A DNA stretch of 64,000 nt from an uncultured Chitinophaga sp. (GCF_946479755.1 NZ_CAMLHC010000004.1:248001-312000); one strand, 5' to 3'. Shown: positions 8,860-19,309, counted from the stretch's first letter. Notes: generated by a model not told the origin, from the sequence alone. A program made the numbers and translations.

Positions 8860-9801
8860 TTAAGCAGTGGCAGACTGCATTTTATCCAGGACGTCCATTA
8901 CTTCTTTCACGTGTTGGGCGGAAGTATTGAGCAGTGCTTTTTCGTCGGCATTGAGTTGCAGTTCCAGTATTTTTTCGATACCGTTTTTACCCAGTACCAC
9001 GGGAACGCCGAGGTAGATGTCTTTCAGGCCGTATTGACCGGTGAGCCATGCGCAAACGGGGAAGATGCGTTTTTCGTCTTTTACGATGGCTTCCACCATC
9101 TGGGCGGCTGCAGCGCCGGGAGCGTACCAGGCGGAAGTACCGAGGAGGTTAACGATTTCGCCGCCGCCTACTTTGGTGCGTTGGATGATGGCGTCGAGCT
9201 TATCGGTGGCCACCAGTTCTGTTACCGGGATACCGCTGACAGTGGTGTAGCGGGGGAGGGGTACCATGGTATCGCCATGGCCGCCCATCAGGATGGCCTG
9301 GATATCTTTAGGGGAACATCCGATTTCATCCGCCAGGAAAGCGCGGTAGCGGGCGGTATCGAGGATACCGGCCATGCCGAACACTTTATTGCTGTCTTTT
9401 TTGGCGGTCAGGTAAGCGCAGTAGGTCATCACGTCCAGCGGGTTGCTGACAACGATGATAATAGCGTTTGGAGAGTGTTTGGTAATATTTTCAGTAACCG
9501 ATTTAACGATGTTCGCGTTGGTGGAAATCAGGTCATCGCGGCTCATACCGGGTTTGCGGGGGAGACCAGAGGTGATGACTACCACATCGCTGTTGGCGGT
9601 TTTGGCGTAATCGTTGGTAACGCCGGTCACCTTAGTGCTGTAATAATCGATAGGGGCCTGTTGCCAGGTGTCCAGCGCCTTGCCTTCAGCTGTTCCTTCC
9701 TTAATATCCAATAAAACCACTTCCTGTAGAAAATCTCTATGGGCCAGCACATTGGCGCAGGTAGCGCCCACATTCCCAGCTCCTACTACTGTAACTTTCA
9801 T
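8860..9801 (-). CDS. mdh: Malate dehydrogenase (LDH-like type)
   Basis: Catalyses malate to oxaloacetate with NAD in the TCA cycle. The 313-residue protein has the Rossmann motif GAGNVG at 7-12, an aspartate at the end of beta-2 (LLDIKEG, D32) favouring NAD, the mobile-loop PRKPGMSRDDL that sets malate specificity, D148 and R151 (LDTAR) and the catalytic histidine H175 in GGHGDTMVP. This is the tetrameric LDH-like type common in Bacteroidota. It is monocistronic, with its own promoter and a strong 3' hairpin. Confidence 0.95.
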   Translation of the reverse strand: MKVTVVGAGNVGATCANVLAHRDFLQEVVLLDIKEGTAEGKALDTWQQAPIDYYSTKVTGVTNDYAKTANSDVVVITSGLPRKPGMSRDDLISTNANIVKSVTENITKHSPNAIIIVVSNPLDVMTYCAYLTAKKDSNKVFGMAGILDTARYRAFLADEIGCSPKDIQAILMGGHGDTMVPLPRYTTVSGIPVTELVATDKLDAIIQRTKVGGGEIVNLLGTSAWYAPGAAAAQMVEAIVKDEKRIFPVCAWLTGQYGLKDIYLGVPVVLGKNGIEKILELQLNADEKALLNTSAQHVKEVMDVLDKMQSATA

Positions 9802-9841
9802 CTTGTCGATAGCTTTAAAAGTGAAGAATGATTATAATAAA

Positions 9842-9849
9842 CAAATGTA
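9842..9849 (-). promoter_or_regulatory. mdh -7 box TACATTTG
   Basis: Perfect TAnnTTTG on the minus strand, 40 bases before the mdh ATG. Confidence 0.55.
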
Positions 9850-9878
9850 ATGATTCGGGATCAGATCCGGCCGCGGTA

Positions 9879-10394
9879 CTATTTCCATTTTATGGGAGTA
9901 TAGCCCAGGTAATGCACCAGTGAATCCAGTTTAACCGTGCCTTCAAACCCTTTGATAAACTGTTGTTTTTTATCGTACAGGTAAAGTCCCGGGAAGTAGT
10001 GGAGATCATAGAAATACATGATCTGGCGGGTGGGTTCGCTGGCCATGATGATGTTGGGGTATTTTTTGATGTTATAATGATCATAGTATTCCTTCATCTG
10101 CTCTACTTTGAAGGGTGTTATCATCAGGATCTGTGTTTTTTTGAACTTTTCCATGTTTTTCAACATGTCTTCCGTCAGTTGTTTACAGTGGTCACAGTCT
10201 ACGCTGAAAACAAAAAGCATGGTTTTTTCGTTCTTGCGGAGGTCATTTTTGGTAATGGTATGGCCATCCGGCAGTGTCAGCGGGAATGCGGGGATGACAG
10301 GATACTGTAAATAAGCTGGTTTGGAGGGAGTGGTATTCTGAGCCTTCAGGAACATTGGTACACAACACAATACAAATAATAAAAACTGACGCAT
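9879..10394 (-). CDS. Secreted thioredoxin-fold protein
   Basis: A 171-residue protein with an N-terminal signal peptide (cleavage after about FLKAQ, residue 19). A thioredoxin-like core carries a CDHC active site (C67-C70, FSVDCDHCKQL), like TlpA/redoxin proteins of the periplasm. The later cis-proline position is in the segment YNIKKYPNII. It probably acts as a periplasmic thiol-disulfide reductase or a degenerate redoxin; the substrate is not known. It is transcribed away from efp and lies 77 bases upstream of mdh's start, in the same direction. Confidence 0.7.
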   Translation of the reverse strand: MRQFLLFVLCCVPMFLKAQNTTPSKPAYLQYPVIPAFPLTLPDGHTITKNDLRKNEKTMLFVFSVDCDHCKQLTEDMLKNMEKFKKTQILMITPFKVEQMKEYYDHYNIKKYPNIIMASEPTRQIMYFYDLHYFPGLYLYDKKQQFIKGFEGTVKLDSLVHYLGYTPIKWK

Positions 10395-10510
10395 ACTACT
10401 GTTGATTTGCTTGATTTAAAATTCAATTTAGCCCTTTAATGTCATTTATTGGAGAAAAAAGACGAAAATTGGGTCGAAAAGGGACGAATCTGGCTAATTT
10501 TAGGAATTTG

Positions 10511-10543
10511 TTGTTCGTTCATATGCAAAAATTTCTACTTTTG
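10511..10543 (+). promoter_or_regulatory. efp promoter with -7 box TACTTTTG
   Basis: TACTTTTG at 10536-10543 is a perfect TAnnTTTG. A TTTGTTG run at 10507-10513 lies 22-25 bases upstream and may act as the -33 element. The leader to the ATG at 10586 is about 37 bases. Confidence 0.6.
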
Positions 10544-10585
10544 CAATCCGTATAAATTTTTAACTTAAAATCAGTAACCTAATTT

Positions 10586-11152
10586 ATGGCTACCACCGCA
10601 GATATCAGAACAGGATTAATCATCAAGCTGGATAACAGTTTGTATTCTGTTGTAGAGTTTGGTCAAAACAAAACCGCCCGTGCAGCTGCAAAAGTTTGGG
10701 CTAAATTGAAGGGCGTTGACAATAGCCGTTCTATAGAGCACACCTGGAACTCCGGTGATACCATTTTCCCGGTTCGTATCGAGAAGAAAGCATTCCAGTA
10801 TTTATATAAGGATGACACCGGTTACAACTTCATGGACAATGAAACCTTTGAACAGATTGCCATGCCGGAACAATCCATCGATGCTCCCCAGTTCCTGAAA
10901 GAAGGCCAGGAAGTAAGTGTTCAGATCAACACTGAAACTGAACAGTACATGGCGGTGGAACTGCCTGACAAAATCGTTGTACTGGTAACTTATTCTGAGC
11001 CAGGTGTAAAAGGTGACACTGCCACCCGTACCCTGAAACCTGCTACTGTGGAAACAGGTGCAACCGTGATGGTGCCGCTGTTTGTGGAAGAAGGCGAACT
11101 GATCCGTGTGAATGCAAAGACCGGCGAATACATCGAAAGAGTAAAGGCGTAA
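10586..11152 (+). CDS. efp: Elongation factor P with an arginine-type modification loop
   Basis: Translation factor of 188 residues that enters the ribosomal E site and relieves stalling at polyproline. All three domains are present: an N-terminal KOW-like domain (1-65), a central OB fold (about 66-128) and a C-terminal OB fold ending in VNAKTGEYIERV. The loop that normally reads KPGKGG, with the modified lysine, reads KTARAA here. A gapless alignment puts Arg32 at the modified position. That loop (NKTARAAAKVWAKLK) resembles the NKSGRNAA form of EF-Ps rhamnosylated by EarP. No earP-like gene is adjacent. It heads an apparent efp-accB-accC unit, an order common in this phylum. Confidence 0.95.
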   Translation: MATTADIRTGLIIKLDNSLYSVVEFGQNKTARAAAKVWAKLKGVDNSRSIEHTWNSGDTIFPVRIEKKAFQYLYKDDTGYNFMDNETFEQIAMPEQSIDAPQFLKEGQEVSVQINTETEQYMAVELPDKIVVLVTYSEPGVKGDTATRTLKPATVETGATVMVPLFVEEGELIRVNAKTGEYIERVKA

Positions 11153-11260
11153 TTCATTCCCAGAAATTATTTATTGGCTGCCGGGCTGCCCTTTGGGCGG
11201 CCCCGGTTGTCCGGTAAAGGACCATATACGTTCATAAATTATAAACCAAAAACTGTCTAC

Positions 11261-11746
11261 ATGGACTTTAAACAGATTCAGGAACTGGTAAAAATGATCA
11301 ACAAATCAAATATCAGTGAACTGAGCATTGAGCAGGACAAGTTCAAGATTACAATAAAACAGAAAGACAACGAAGTACAGCAGGTAATCACTGTTCCTGC
11401 GGCCGCAGCGCCGATCCAGGCGGTAGCAGCTGTAGCTCCGGCAGCCGCTCCGGCACAGGCAGCAGCACCCGCACCGGCTGCAGCGCCTTCTGCACCTAAA
11501 GCAGATAACCTGATCACTATCAAATCTCCCATGATCGGTACCTTCTACCGTTCAGCAGGACCTGATAAAGCTCCTTTCATCAACGTAGGTGATGAAGTAA
11601 CTGCCGGCAAAGTAGTATGCATCATTGAAGCGATGAAATTATTCAACGAAATCGAAAGTGAAGTAAGCGGTAAGATCGTCAAAGTACTTGTTGACGATGC
11701 CACTCCGGTAGAATACGATCAACCTTTGTTTTTAGTAGAACCGTAA
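11261..11746 (+). CDS. accB: Biotin carboxyl carrier protein of acetyl-CoA carboxylase
   Basis: Carries biotin between the biotin carboxylase (accC, next gene) and the carboxyltransferase in malonyl-CoA synthesis. From ATG 11261 the protein has 161 residues: an N-terminal helical region, a flexible Ala/Pro linker (about 45-80) and a biotinyl domain with the biotinylation motif EAMK (K126). In-frame sequence further upstream (from 11174) has no good start and is GC-rich spacer, so the ATG is preferred. The preceding gap contains a GC-rich imperfect hairpin around 11177-11210. Confidence 0.95.
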   Translation: MDFKQIQELVKMINKSNISELSIEQDKFKITIKQKDNEVQQVITVPAAAAPIQAVAAVAPAAAPAQAAAPAPAAAPSAPKADNLITIKSPMIGTFYRSAGPDKAPFINVGDEVTAGKVVCIIEAMKLFNEIESEVSGKIVKVLVDDATPVEYDQPLFLVEP

Positions 11747-11750
11747 TAAC

Positions 11751-11833
11751 AGCCATTAGCGCTTAGCAGTTAGCCTTTAGCCTCTGACATATTTTCTACA
11801 GGGTTAAAGGCTAACTACTGGGAACTAATGGCT
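11751..11833. repeat. Intergenic inverted repeat made of seven-base words, between accB and accC
   Basis: The left arm (11751-11782) consists of four consecutive heptads of the form NNTTAGC, starting at 11754, 11761, 11768 and 11775. The right arm (11802-11833) is its imperfect complement (about 26 of 32 positions), separated by 19 bases. It sits 5 bases after the accB stop and 41 bases before accC. Confidence 0.75.
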
Positions 11834-11874
11834 GAATTGCTACTTAGCTATTATCATCACTTATAAGGAAAACA

Positions 11875-13212
<1,338 letters not shown>

Positions 13213-13230
13213 GAAAGTATACTGCATTGG

Positions 13231-13262
13231 AAAAGCTCCGGAGGCCTCTCCGGAGCTTTTTT
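13231..13262. terminator. Terminator after accC
   Basis: Thirteen-bp perfect stem (13231-13243 with 13248-13260), loop GCCT, T-run after it and A-run before it. It serves accC and probably the convergent lipoprotein gene. Confidence 0.88.
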
Positions 13263-13265
13263 GTT

Positions 13266-14111
13266 TTATGGCCGGTACTCATAGCGGAGACCGGCACGGG
13301 GCATGAAGATACCCAGTACCTCCATGTATTCCAGCGGCGGCGCGGGTGCAATTTCCCGTGGCAGGCCGTACGGGTCGGAACTGATTATTTTGTACGCGTT
13401 GTTTTTATTATAGTTTCTGTCGATGAACTGCCATACCGGATGCAGGTTGTGATAATCCGGTTTATTGCCATACACCGGGTAGGTAACGGAAGTGTCGGGG
13501 CGTGGGCAATGTGGTATGCAAAGGGAGTCGGGAAGGGAAACATCAAGATATATGTTCTCAATTTTCCAGGCATTGCCGTCGCTGTTGTAATAGTAGTTGG
13601 TGGTGGTGCGGTAGTGGGGAAATTCCGGTGTCAGGTTATGGGTGACAGTCCGGGTAATCCTGTCCCGGTTATCGTAGCTGTAAGCGGTGGTACGTATAGC
13701 TTGGGCGTAGATGCGGACGGGGTTAACCGTGGTATCGTACCTGCCGAAAACATACACGGAGTCCCGGATAATGTTGCCTTTTGGGTCGTGTACATAACGA
13801 TAGGCCATTTCAAATGACTGTATACCAGTGTCATATGCGCCTATTCTGGCTATCAGCCGGTGATGGTCATCATAGCGGAACAGCCACATGGGTTTGCCGG
13901 TAGAAACAACACTGGGAAGGAGTTGGGTGGGGTACCCTTTACGGTTGTAGTAGACCCTGAACGAGTCAGGATAAGTACTCATGTCATTAATTTGGGAGAT
14001 CCTGAACAGGTATTGTCCGGGAGGGCCTGCAATGGGGCCGTGTTTGAGGCAGGCCGTCAGTAACAGGACGGCAATAAGGGCGCAGTACAGGGCAAACGGA
14101 TGTCGTTTCAT
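13266..14111 (-). CDS. Lipoprotein with RHS/YD-like strand repeats, function unknown
   Basis: A 281-residue lipoprotein with signal sequence and lipobox LLTAC (C21). The rest is rich in tyrosine, arginine and aspartate, with short segments such as FRYDDHHRLIARIGAYD and YSYDNRDRITRTV. These look like the YD strands of Rhs-type or DUF4595-type beta-sheet proteins. It is probably anchored in the outer membrane or periplasm. I do not recognise a specific family. It has no obvious functional partner: accC is convergent, and glnN lies in the same direction behind its own terminator. Confidence 0.6.
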   Translation of the reverse strand: MKRHPFALYCALIAVLLLTACLKHGPIAGPPGQYLFRISQINDMSTYPDSFRVYYNRKGYPTQLLPSVVSTGKPMWLFRYDDHHRLIARIGAYDTGIQSFEMAYRYVHDPKGNIIRDSVYVFGRYDTTVNPVRIYAQAIRTTAYSYDNRDRITRTVTHNLTPEFPHYRTTTNYYYNSDGNAWKIENIYLDVSLPDSLCIPHCPRPDTSVTYPVYGNKPDYHNLHPVWQFIDRNYNKNNAYKIISSDPYGLPREIAPAPPLEYMEVLGIFMPRAGLRYEYRP

Positions 14112-14228
14112 GGGTATATTGATTTTGGTGAGGAAAAACTTCCTTGGGCAGGTGTATGGGCTAAGGAGGCAGGAGGGGTAACGGTCAGGGATATACTATT
14201 AATATACAGAGAAATACCGGAAAAACAA

Positions 14229-14252
14229 AGCCCCGGATAAAAATCCGGGGCT
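14229..14252 (-). terminator. Terminator of glnN
   Basis: Ten-bp stem AGCCCCGGAT and ATCCGGGGCT with an AAAA loop. On the minus strand it is followed by TTTGTTTTT. Confidence 0.85.
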
Positions 14253-14280
14253 AATCATACACCAAAACAATCTTACGGTT

Positions 14281-16470
14281 TTATCGCAAGAAAAGCAGTT
14301 CTCTGTACTTAGGCAGTGCCCATCTTTTATCATCTACCAGGAACTCCAGTTTATCGGAGTGGTAGCGGATAATATCGAAGTACGGTTTAATTTTTTCGCA
14401 GTATTCGATCGCTTTCTGGCGGCTGTCGGTCAACTTGTTGGTCACTTTACGTTGCTCGATCATGGCCTGAACGTTTTCGCTGATCACGTTGATGTGTTCA
14501 GAAATTTTGGCAGCGATCTGTGTTTGTGCTTTGTAGGCAGCTTCACCCATGCCAATTTCTTTCAGTCCGCGGATATTGCTGATCAGGTCATTGAGATAGC
14601 TGATCGCAGCGGGTAAAATAGTGTTGGTGGCCAGGTCTCCGATTACACGTGCTTCGATCTGCACTTTCTTCACGTAGTCTTCCAGCAGGATCTCGTGGCG
14701 GGCGTGTAATTCTTTTTCGGTATAAACACCGGTTTCGGTATACAGCTGGGCGGCTTTAGGAGTGATCATCGCATCCAGCGCTTTAGGCGTGGTTTTGATG
14801 TTCTGCAGACCTCTTCTTTCGGCTTCTTTTTCCCATTCTTCGCTGTAGCCGTCGCCTTCGAACAATATTTTTTCCGAATCTACAATATATTTCCGAAGAG
14901 TTTGCATGATGGCAATCTCTTTTTTCTCACCTTTTTCGATCAGGCCGTCCACTTCCACTTTAAAGTCGGTCAGGGTCTTGGCCACGATGGTGTTCAGCAC
15001 GGTCATAGCGGAGGCGCAGTTGGCGGTAGAACCTACGGCGCGGAACTCGAACTTGTTGCCGGTGAACGCAAAAGGAGAAGTACGGTTACGGTCGGTGTTG
15101 TCCAGCATCAGTTCAGGAATGTGACGGTGCAGGTCCAGTTTCAGGATGGCCTCGTCTTGTTCGTCGAACTTGTTGCTTACGCGGGATTTTACTTCCTGCA
15201 ATACATCATAGAGGTATTTGCCGGAGAATACGGAGATGATGGCCGGAGGCGCTTCGTTGGCACCCAGACGGAAGTCGTTGCTGGCAGAAGCGATGGCAGC
15301 TCTCAGCAGGTCGGCGTAGTCATGTACGGCTTTGATGGTGTTCACGAAGAACGTGAGGAACATCAGGTTGGTTTTCGGGGTTTTGCCCGGAGCCAGCAGG
15401 TTCACACCGGTGTCGGTGGCCATGCTCCAGTTGTTGTGTTTACCGGAACCGTTGATGCCTGCAAATGGTTTTTCGTGCAACAGCACTTTCAGTTTATGGC
15501 GTTTGGCCACTTTATTCATGATGTCCATCAGCAGGGAGTTGTGGTCCACTGCGATGTTCACTTCTTCAAAGATAGGAGCGCACTCGAACTGGGAGGGTGC
15601 TACTTCATTGTGGCGTGTTCTCAAAGGAATGCCCAGTTTGTAGGATTCTTCTTCGAAATCGCGCATGTAAGCATAGATACGCTCAGGGATGGAACCAAAG
15701 TAGTGGTCTTCCAGCTGCTGACCTTTGGAAGGTGCGTGACCTACCACGGTACGGCCGGTCATGAGCAGGTCAGGACGGGCGTTCGCCAGGTTTTCGTCTA
15801 CCAGGAAGTATTCCTGTTCCCAACCGAGGGTAGGGGTTACTTTGGTAACGTTTTTATCGAAATAGTTACATACGTCTACAGCGGCTTTGTCGATAGCAGC
15901 CAGTGCTTTCAGCAGCGGGGCTTTGTAGTCGAGAGATTCGCCGGTGTAAGAAACGAATATAGTAGGGATACAGAGGGTTTTACCATAACCCTGTTCCAGG
16001 ATAAATGCAGGAGAGGAAGGGTCCCAGGCAGTGTAGCCGCGGGCTTCGAAAGTAGCTCTCAGACCGCCGTTGGGGAAGCTGGAAGCGTCAGGCTCCTGTT
16101 GTACCAGGGCGTCGCCGTCGAAAGTTTCCAGGGCAGATCCGTCACCTTTCAGGGTGAAGAAAGAGTCGTGTTTTTCAGCAGTGGTGCCGGTTAGAGGCTG
16201 AAACCAGTGTGTGTAGTGGGTTACACCTTTTTTCATAGCCCAGGCTTTCATGCCGGAAGCGATTTGCTCCGCCATTTTGCGTTCCAGCTTGGTGCCATTT
16301 TTAATAGAGTTCATCAGGCTTTTATAAGCCTCGTCACTCAGATATTCTCTTACAATTCTTCCGGCAAAAACATTGCTGCCAAATACTTCGGTGATTTTAC
16401 CGTTGTGTTCGGGAAGATTGGAGTCTACGCCAGCTAATCCTTCCAGCGCGGTGAAACGTAACGATTGCAT
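14281..16470 (-). CDS. glnN: Glutamine synthetase type III
   Basis: ATP-dependent synthesis of glutamine from glutamate and ammonia. At 729 residues it has the length of the GSIII class typical of Bacteroidota, not the roughly 450-residue GSI. Characteristic segments are the N-terminal VFGSNVFAGRIVREYL, the catalytic GWEQEYFLVDENL, the KPFAGINGSGKHNNWSM glutamate-binding flap region and the NRTSPFAFTGNKFEFRAVGS nucleotide-binding segment. It is monocistronic, with its own terminator. No P-II or ammonium transporter gene is adjacent. A run of 452 bases separates its start from purL. Confidence 0.96.
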   Translation of the reverse strand: MQSLRFTALEGLAGVDSNLPEHNGKITEVFGSNVFAGRIVREYLSDEAYKSLMNSIKNGTKLERKMAEQIASGMKAWAMKKGVTHYTHWFQPLTGTTAEKHDSFFTLKGDGSALETFDGDALVQQEPDASSFPNGGLRATFEARGYTAWDPSSPAFILEQGYGKTLCIPTIFVSYTGESLDYKAPLLKALAAIDKAAVDVCNYFDKNVTKVTPTLGWEQEYFLVDENLANARPDLLMTGRTVVGHAPSKGQQLEDHYFGSIPERIYAYMRDFEEESYKLGIPLRTRHNEVAPSQFECAPIFEEVNIAVDHNSLLMDIMNKVAKRHKLKVLLHEKPFAGINGSGKHNNWSMATDTGVNLLAPGKTPKTNLMFLTFFVNTIKAVHDYADLLRAAIASASNDFRLGANEAPPAIISVFSGKYLYDVLQEVKSRVSNKFDEQDEAILKLDLHRHIPELMLDNTDRNRTSPFAFTGNKFEFRAVGSTANCASAMTVLNTIVAKTLTDFKVEVDGLIEKGEKKEIAIMQTLRKYIVDSEKILFEGDGYSEEWEKEAERRGLQNIKTTPKALDAMITPKAAQLYTETGVYTEKELHARHEILLEDYVKKVQIEARVIGDLATNTILPAAISYLNDLISNIRGLKEIGMGEAAYKAQTQIAAKISEHINVISENVQAMIEQRKVTNKLTDSRQKAIEYCEKIKPYFDIIRYHSDKLEFLVDDKRWALPKYRELLFLR

Positions 16471-16851
16471 GCTGTAATAATTTTACACAAAAGAACGGCA
16501 ACGTCGTTGTAAATGCAAATAAATTGTTCAGTTTAACCAAAAAATTACATTTCGTGGTTTGTAAAGGCGGTTTTTTTGAGAAATGAATAAAAAAAAGAGC
16601 TCGTTAAGGTCTCAAACTGATAAATTAAAAATTTTATAATATGAAATGACGGATGCGGCCGCCCGTATAGCGATTATCAGCAGGAAAAGGGATGCCAGGG
16701 GAACGGGCACCGCTAAGGGCGACATTATCGGTGATGAAGGCGGGAGGGGATGGCGCTGAGGGAGCCATGCCGGAAAAAGAGGCGGGCGGGGGATTGTTCC
16801 TCCTTTCCGTGCGCTGCTATCATTTTTAAGGCCGTTGTATCCCCCCATTTC
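16471..16851. other. Long intergenic stretch between divergent glnN and purL
   Basis: About 450 bases lie between the two divergent starts. The glnN-proximal half is AT-rich with A and T runs and presumably holds the glnN promoter, although no perfect TAnnTTTG box is seen on the minus strand. The segment 16650-16840 is GC-rich. I see no confident gene or RNA. A 78-codon minus-strand open frame (16612-16848) has a hydrophobic C-terminal half but no other support. Confidence 0.4.
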
Positions 16852-16882
16852 TTGGCATTTGCCATAAAATCTTGTAGGTTTG
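16852..16882 (+). promoter_or_regulatory. purL promoter, TTGG - 19 - TAGGTTTG
   Basis: TTGG at 16852-16855 and TAGGTTTG at 16875-16882 are separated by 19 bases, close to the Bacteroidota consensus. The leader to the purL ATG is about 36 bases. The same element arrangement occurs before the trmH-like gene at 36785. Confidence 0.65.
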
Positions 16883-16923
16883 CATCTTCTTTTTAATTAC
16901 TCGTTTTTTTATACTTAAACTAC

Positions 16924-19146
16924 ATGCAAACCACCGTAGAAATTGCTGAACAGCTGGGCCTTACTGCTGACGAGTTTGAACGTATTGAATCTATCTTAGG
17001 GCGTAATCCCAACTTTACCGAATTGAGTATGTACTCCGTTATGTGGAGTGAGCACTGCTCTTACAAAAACTCAATCGTATGGCTGAAGTCATTACCACGC
17101 GAAGGTGACCGCCTCCTCGTGAAGGCGGGTGAGGAAAACGCCGGCCTGGTAGATATCGGTGATGGATACGCAGTTGTATTTAAAATAGAATCCCATAACC
17201 ACCCCTCTGCCATTGAGCCCTTCCAGGGCGCTGCTACCGGGGTTGGCGGTATCCACCGTGATATCTTCACCATGGGCGCCCGTCCTATCGCGGCGCTGAA
17301 CTCCCTGCGCTTCGGCAATATCAACGATAAAAAAACACAGCACCTGGTAAAAGGTATCGTACACGGTATCGGTCACTATGGTAACTGCTTCGGTGTACCC
17401 ACCGTAGGCGGCGAAACTTATTTCGAAGACTGCTACGGTACCAACCCGCTGGTAAACGCTATGAGCGTGGGTATCGTAAAAGTAGGCCAGACAGTTTCCG
17501 CTACCTCCCACGGCGAAGGCAACCCCGTTTTCATCGTAGGCTCCGCTACCGGTAAAGACGGTATCGGCGGCGCTTCCTTCGCTTCCGCCAACATCACGGA
17601 AGACAGCGCGGAAGATCTGCCGGCAGTACAGGTAGGTGATCCCTTCCAGGAAAAGAAACTGCTGGAAGCCTGCCTCGAAGTCATCAAAACCAACGCTATC
17701 ATAGGCATGCAGGATATGGGCGCTGCCGGTATCACCTGCTCCACTGCCGAAATGAGCGCCAAAGGCGAACACGGTATGAACATCTGGCTGGATAAAGTAC
17801 CTACCCGCCAGGAAAATATGAAAGGATGGGAAATGCTGCTGAGCGAAAGCCAGGAACGCATGCTCATCGTTGTGAAAAAAGGCCAGGAAAAACCTATCCT
17901 CGACATCTTCGAAAAATGGGACCTGCACTGCGTTCAGATCGGTGAAGTTACAAAAGACACCAACCTGAGATTCTATATGAACGGTGAACTGGAAGCTGAC
18001 GTGCCTGCTGAAAGCCTCGTGCTCGGCGGTGGCGCTCCTCAATATCACCGCGCGTATACAGAACCTGCCTACTTCCAGAAAATCAAAGCGTTCGATATCC
18101 AGAACGTTCCCGATACGGAACATGCCCGCTTCGCGGCCGAAAGGATCATCGCACTGCCTAACATCGCGTCCAAACGCTGGATCTACAACCAGTACGACAG
18201 CATGGTAGGTACTGCCAACTCCACTACCAACGCTCCGAGCGACGCTCCGATCGTACTGGTGAAAGGCACCAAAAAAGCGCTGGCCATGACCACCGACTGT
18301 AACAGCCGCTATGTATTTGCCGATCCTCACAAAGGTGGCCAGATCGCTGTGGCAGAAGCAGCCCGCAACATCGTTTGCTCCGGCGGAGAACCGCTGGCTA
18401 TCACCAACTGCCTCAACTTCGGTAACCCCTACGATCCGGAAGTATACTACCAGTTCGTACACGCCGTACAAGGCATGGGCGAAGCCTGCCGCAAATTCAA
18501 CACCCCCGTTACCGGCGGTAACGTGAGCTTCTACAACCAGTCACCCGACGGTGCGGTATATCCTACCCCGACCATCGGTATGGTGGGCCTGCTCGATAGC
18601 CTCGATCAGCGCATCACCCTTGACTTCAAAGAAGCCGGCGACCTCGTATACCTGCTGGGCCGCAGCCGCAATGATATCAACAGCTCCGAATACCTGCACA
18701 AAATCATCGGTATCGAATACAGCCCTGCACCGCACTTCGATCTCGAAGAAGAACTGCAACTGCAGAAAGCAGTCGCTAAACTGAACAAAGCCGGCCTGCT
18801 CCAGTCCGCGCACGATGTCAGCGAAGGCGGCCTGTTCGTAACCATGATGGAAAGCGCCATGCCTAAAGGCCTGGGCTTTGAACTGCAGCTGAACGAGAAA
18901 TTCCGTAAAGATGCCTACCTCTTCGGTGAAAGCCAAAGCCGCGTAGTGATCTCCATCAAACCGGAAGACAAAGAGAAATTCGAAGCAGTCATGCACGGTC
19001 TGATCGACGCAACAGACGTTTCCGTACGTTACGTGAAAATAGGCGCTGTAACCGGCGATCACGTGAAAGTAGGTGGCGAAGACTGGGGTAAAGTGAGCGA
19101 CTGGAAACAGATCTACGATACTTCTGTGGAAGACCACTTAAAATAG
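16924..19146 (+). CDS. purL: Phosphoribosylformylglycinamidine synthase subunit PurL (small type)
   Basis: Fourth step of purine synthesis: ATP-dependent amidation of FGAR to FGAM. At 740 residues this is the small PurL, which works with separate PurS and PurQ subunits, neither of which is in the window. Motifs include [13 protein letters not shown] (active-site His), the ATP-binding [25 protein letters not shown] and a repeated AIRS-like half starting near residue 420 with [13 protein letters not shown]. It is monocistronic. Its stop codon directly abuts the 163-base palindromic element. Confidence 0.95.
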   Translation: MQTTVEIAEQLGLTADEFERIESILGRNPNFTELSMYSVMWSEHCSYKNSIVWLKSLPREGDRLLVKAGEENAGLVDIGDGYAVVFKIESHNHPSAIEPFQGAATGVGGIHRDIFTMGARPIAALNSLRFGNINDKKTQHLVKGIVHGIGHYGNCFGVPTVGGETYFEDCYGTNPLVNAMSVGIVKVGQTVSATSHGEGNPVFIVGSATGKDGIGGASFASANITEDSAEDLPAVQVGDPFQEKKLLEACLEVIKTNAIIGMQDMGAAGITCSTAEMSAKGEHGMNIWLDKVPTRQENMKGWEMLLSESQERMLIVVKKGQEKPILDIFEKWDLHCVQIGEVTKDTNLRFYMNGELEADVPAESLVLGGGAPQYHRAYTEPAYFQKIKAFDIQNVPDTEHARFAAERIIALPNIASKRWIYNQYDSMVGTANSTTNAPSDAPIVLVKGTKKALAMTTDCNSRYVFADPHKGGQIAVAEAARNIVCSGGEPLAITNCLNFGNPYDPEVYYQFVHAVQGMGEACRKFNTPVTGGNVSFYNQSPDGAVYPTPTIGMVGLLDSLDQRITLDFKEAGDLVYLLGRSRNDINSSEYLHKIIGIEYSPAPHFDLEEELQLQKAVAKLNKAGLLQSAHDVSEGGLFVTMMESAMPKGLGFELQLNEKFRKDAYLFGESQSRVVISIKPEDKEKFEAVMHGLIDATDVSVRYVKIGAVTGDHVKVGGEDWGKVSDWKQIYDTSVEDHLK

Positions 19147-19309
19147 TCACGCAAAGCGCGCAGAGATTTTATAATTTATTAAGCACGCAAAGAAGCGAAG
19201 ACCACATTCTACTGATGATATTATTCAGTAAATGTGGTCTTCGCTTTTTAACTACGTTAAATTTCTTTGCGTGCTTAATAAATTATAAAATCTCTGCGCC
19301 TTTGCGTGA
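19147..19309. repeat. 163-bp nested palindrome filling the gap between two convergent stop codons
   Basis: Outer arms of 10 bp (19147-19156 with 19300-19309, TCACGCAAAG and its complement) are followed, after a one-base bulge, by a perfect 37-bp stem (19158-19194 with 19263-19299). An inner perfect 16-bp stem follows (19193-19208 with 19231-19246). The right arm has an extra 16-base bulge (19247-19262), itself a small TTTAAC/GTTAAA hairpin. The element begins at the base after the purL stop and ends at the base before the receptor gene's stop. It contains GCAAAG words, as does the element at 32475. Confidence 0.9.

Noticed and set aside
16612..16848. 78-codon minus-strand frame with a hydrophobic C-terminal half
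   Set aside because: Proline-rich N-terminal half without family character, no promoter box, and it ends in the AT-rich region near glnN. Listed only as part of the gap.
14902..18471. Long antisense frames opposite glnN (430 codons, plus strand) and purL (459 codons, minus strand)
   Set aside because: Same reasoning: they mirror conserved genes, show odd aromatic-rich composition and lack plausible starts or promoters.
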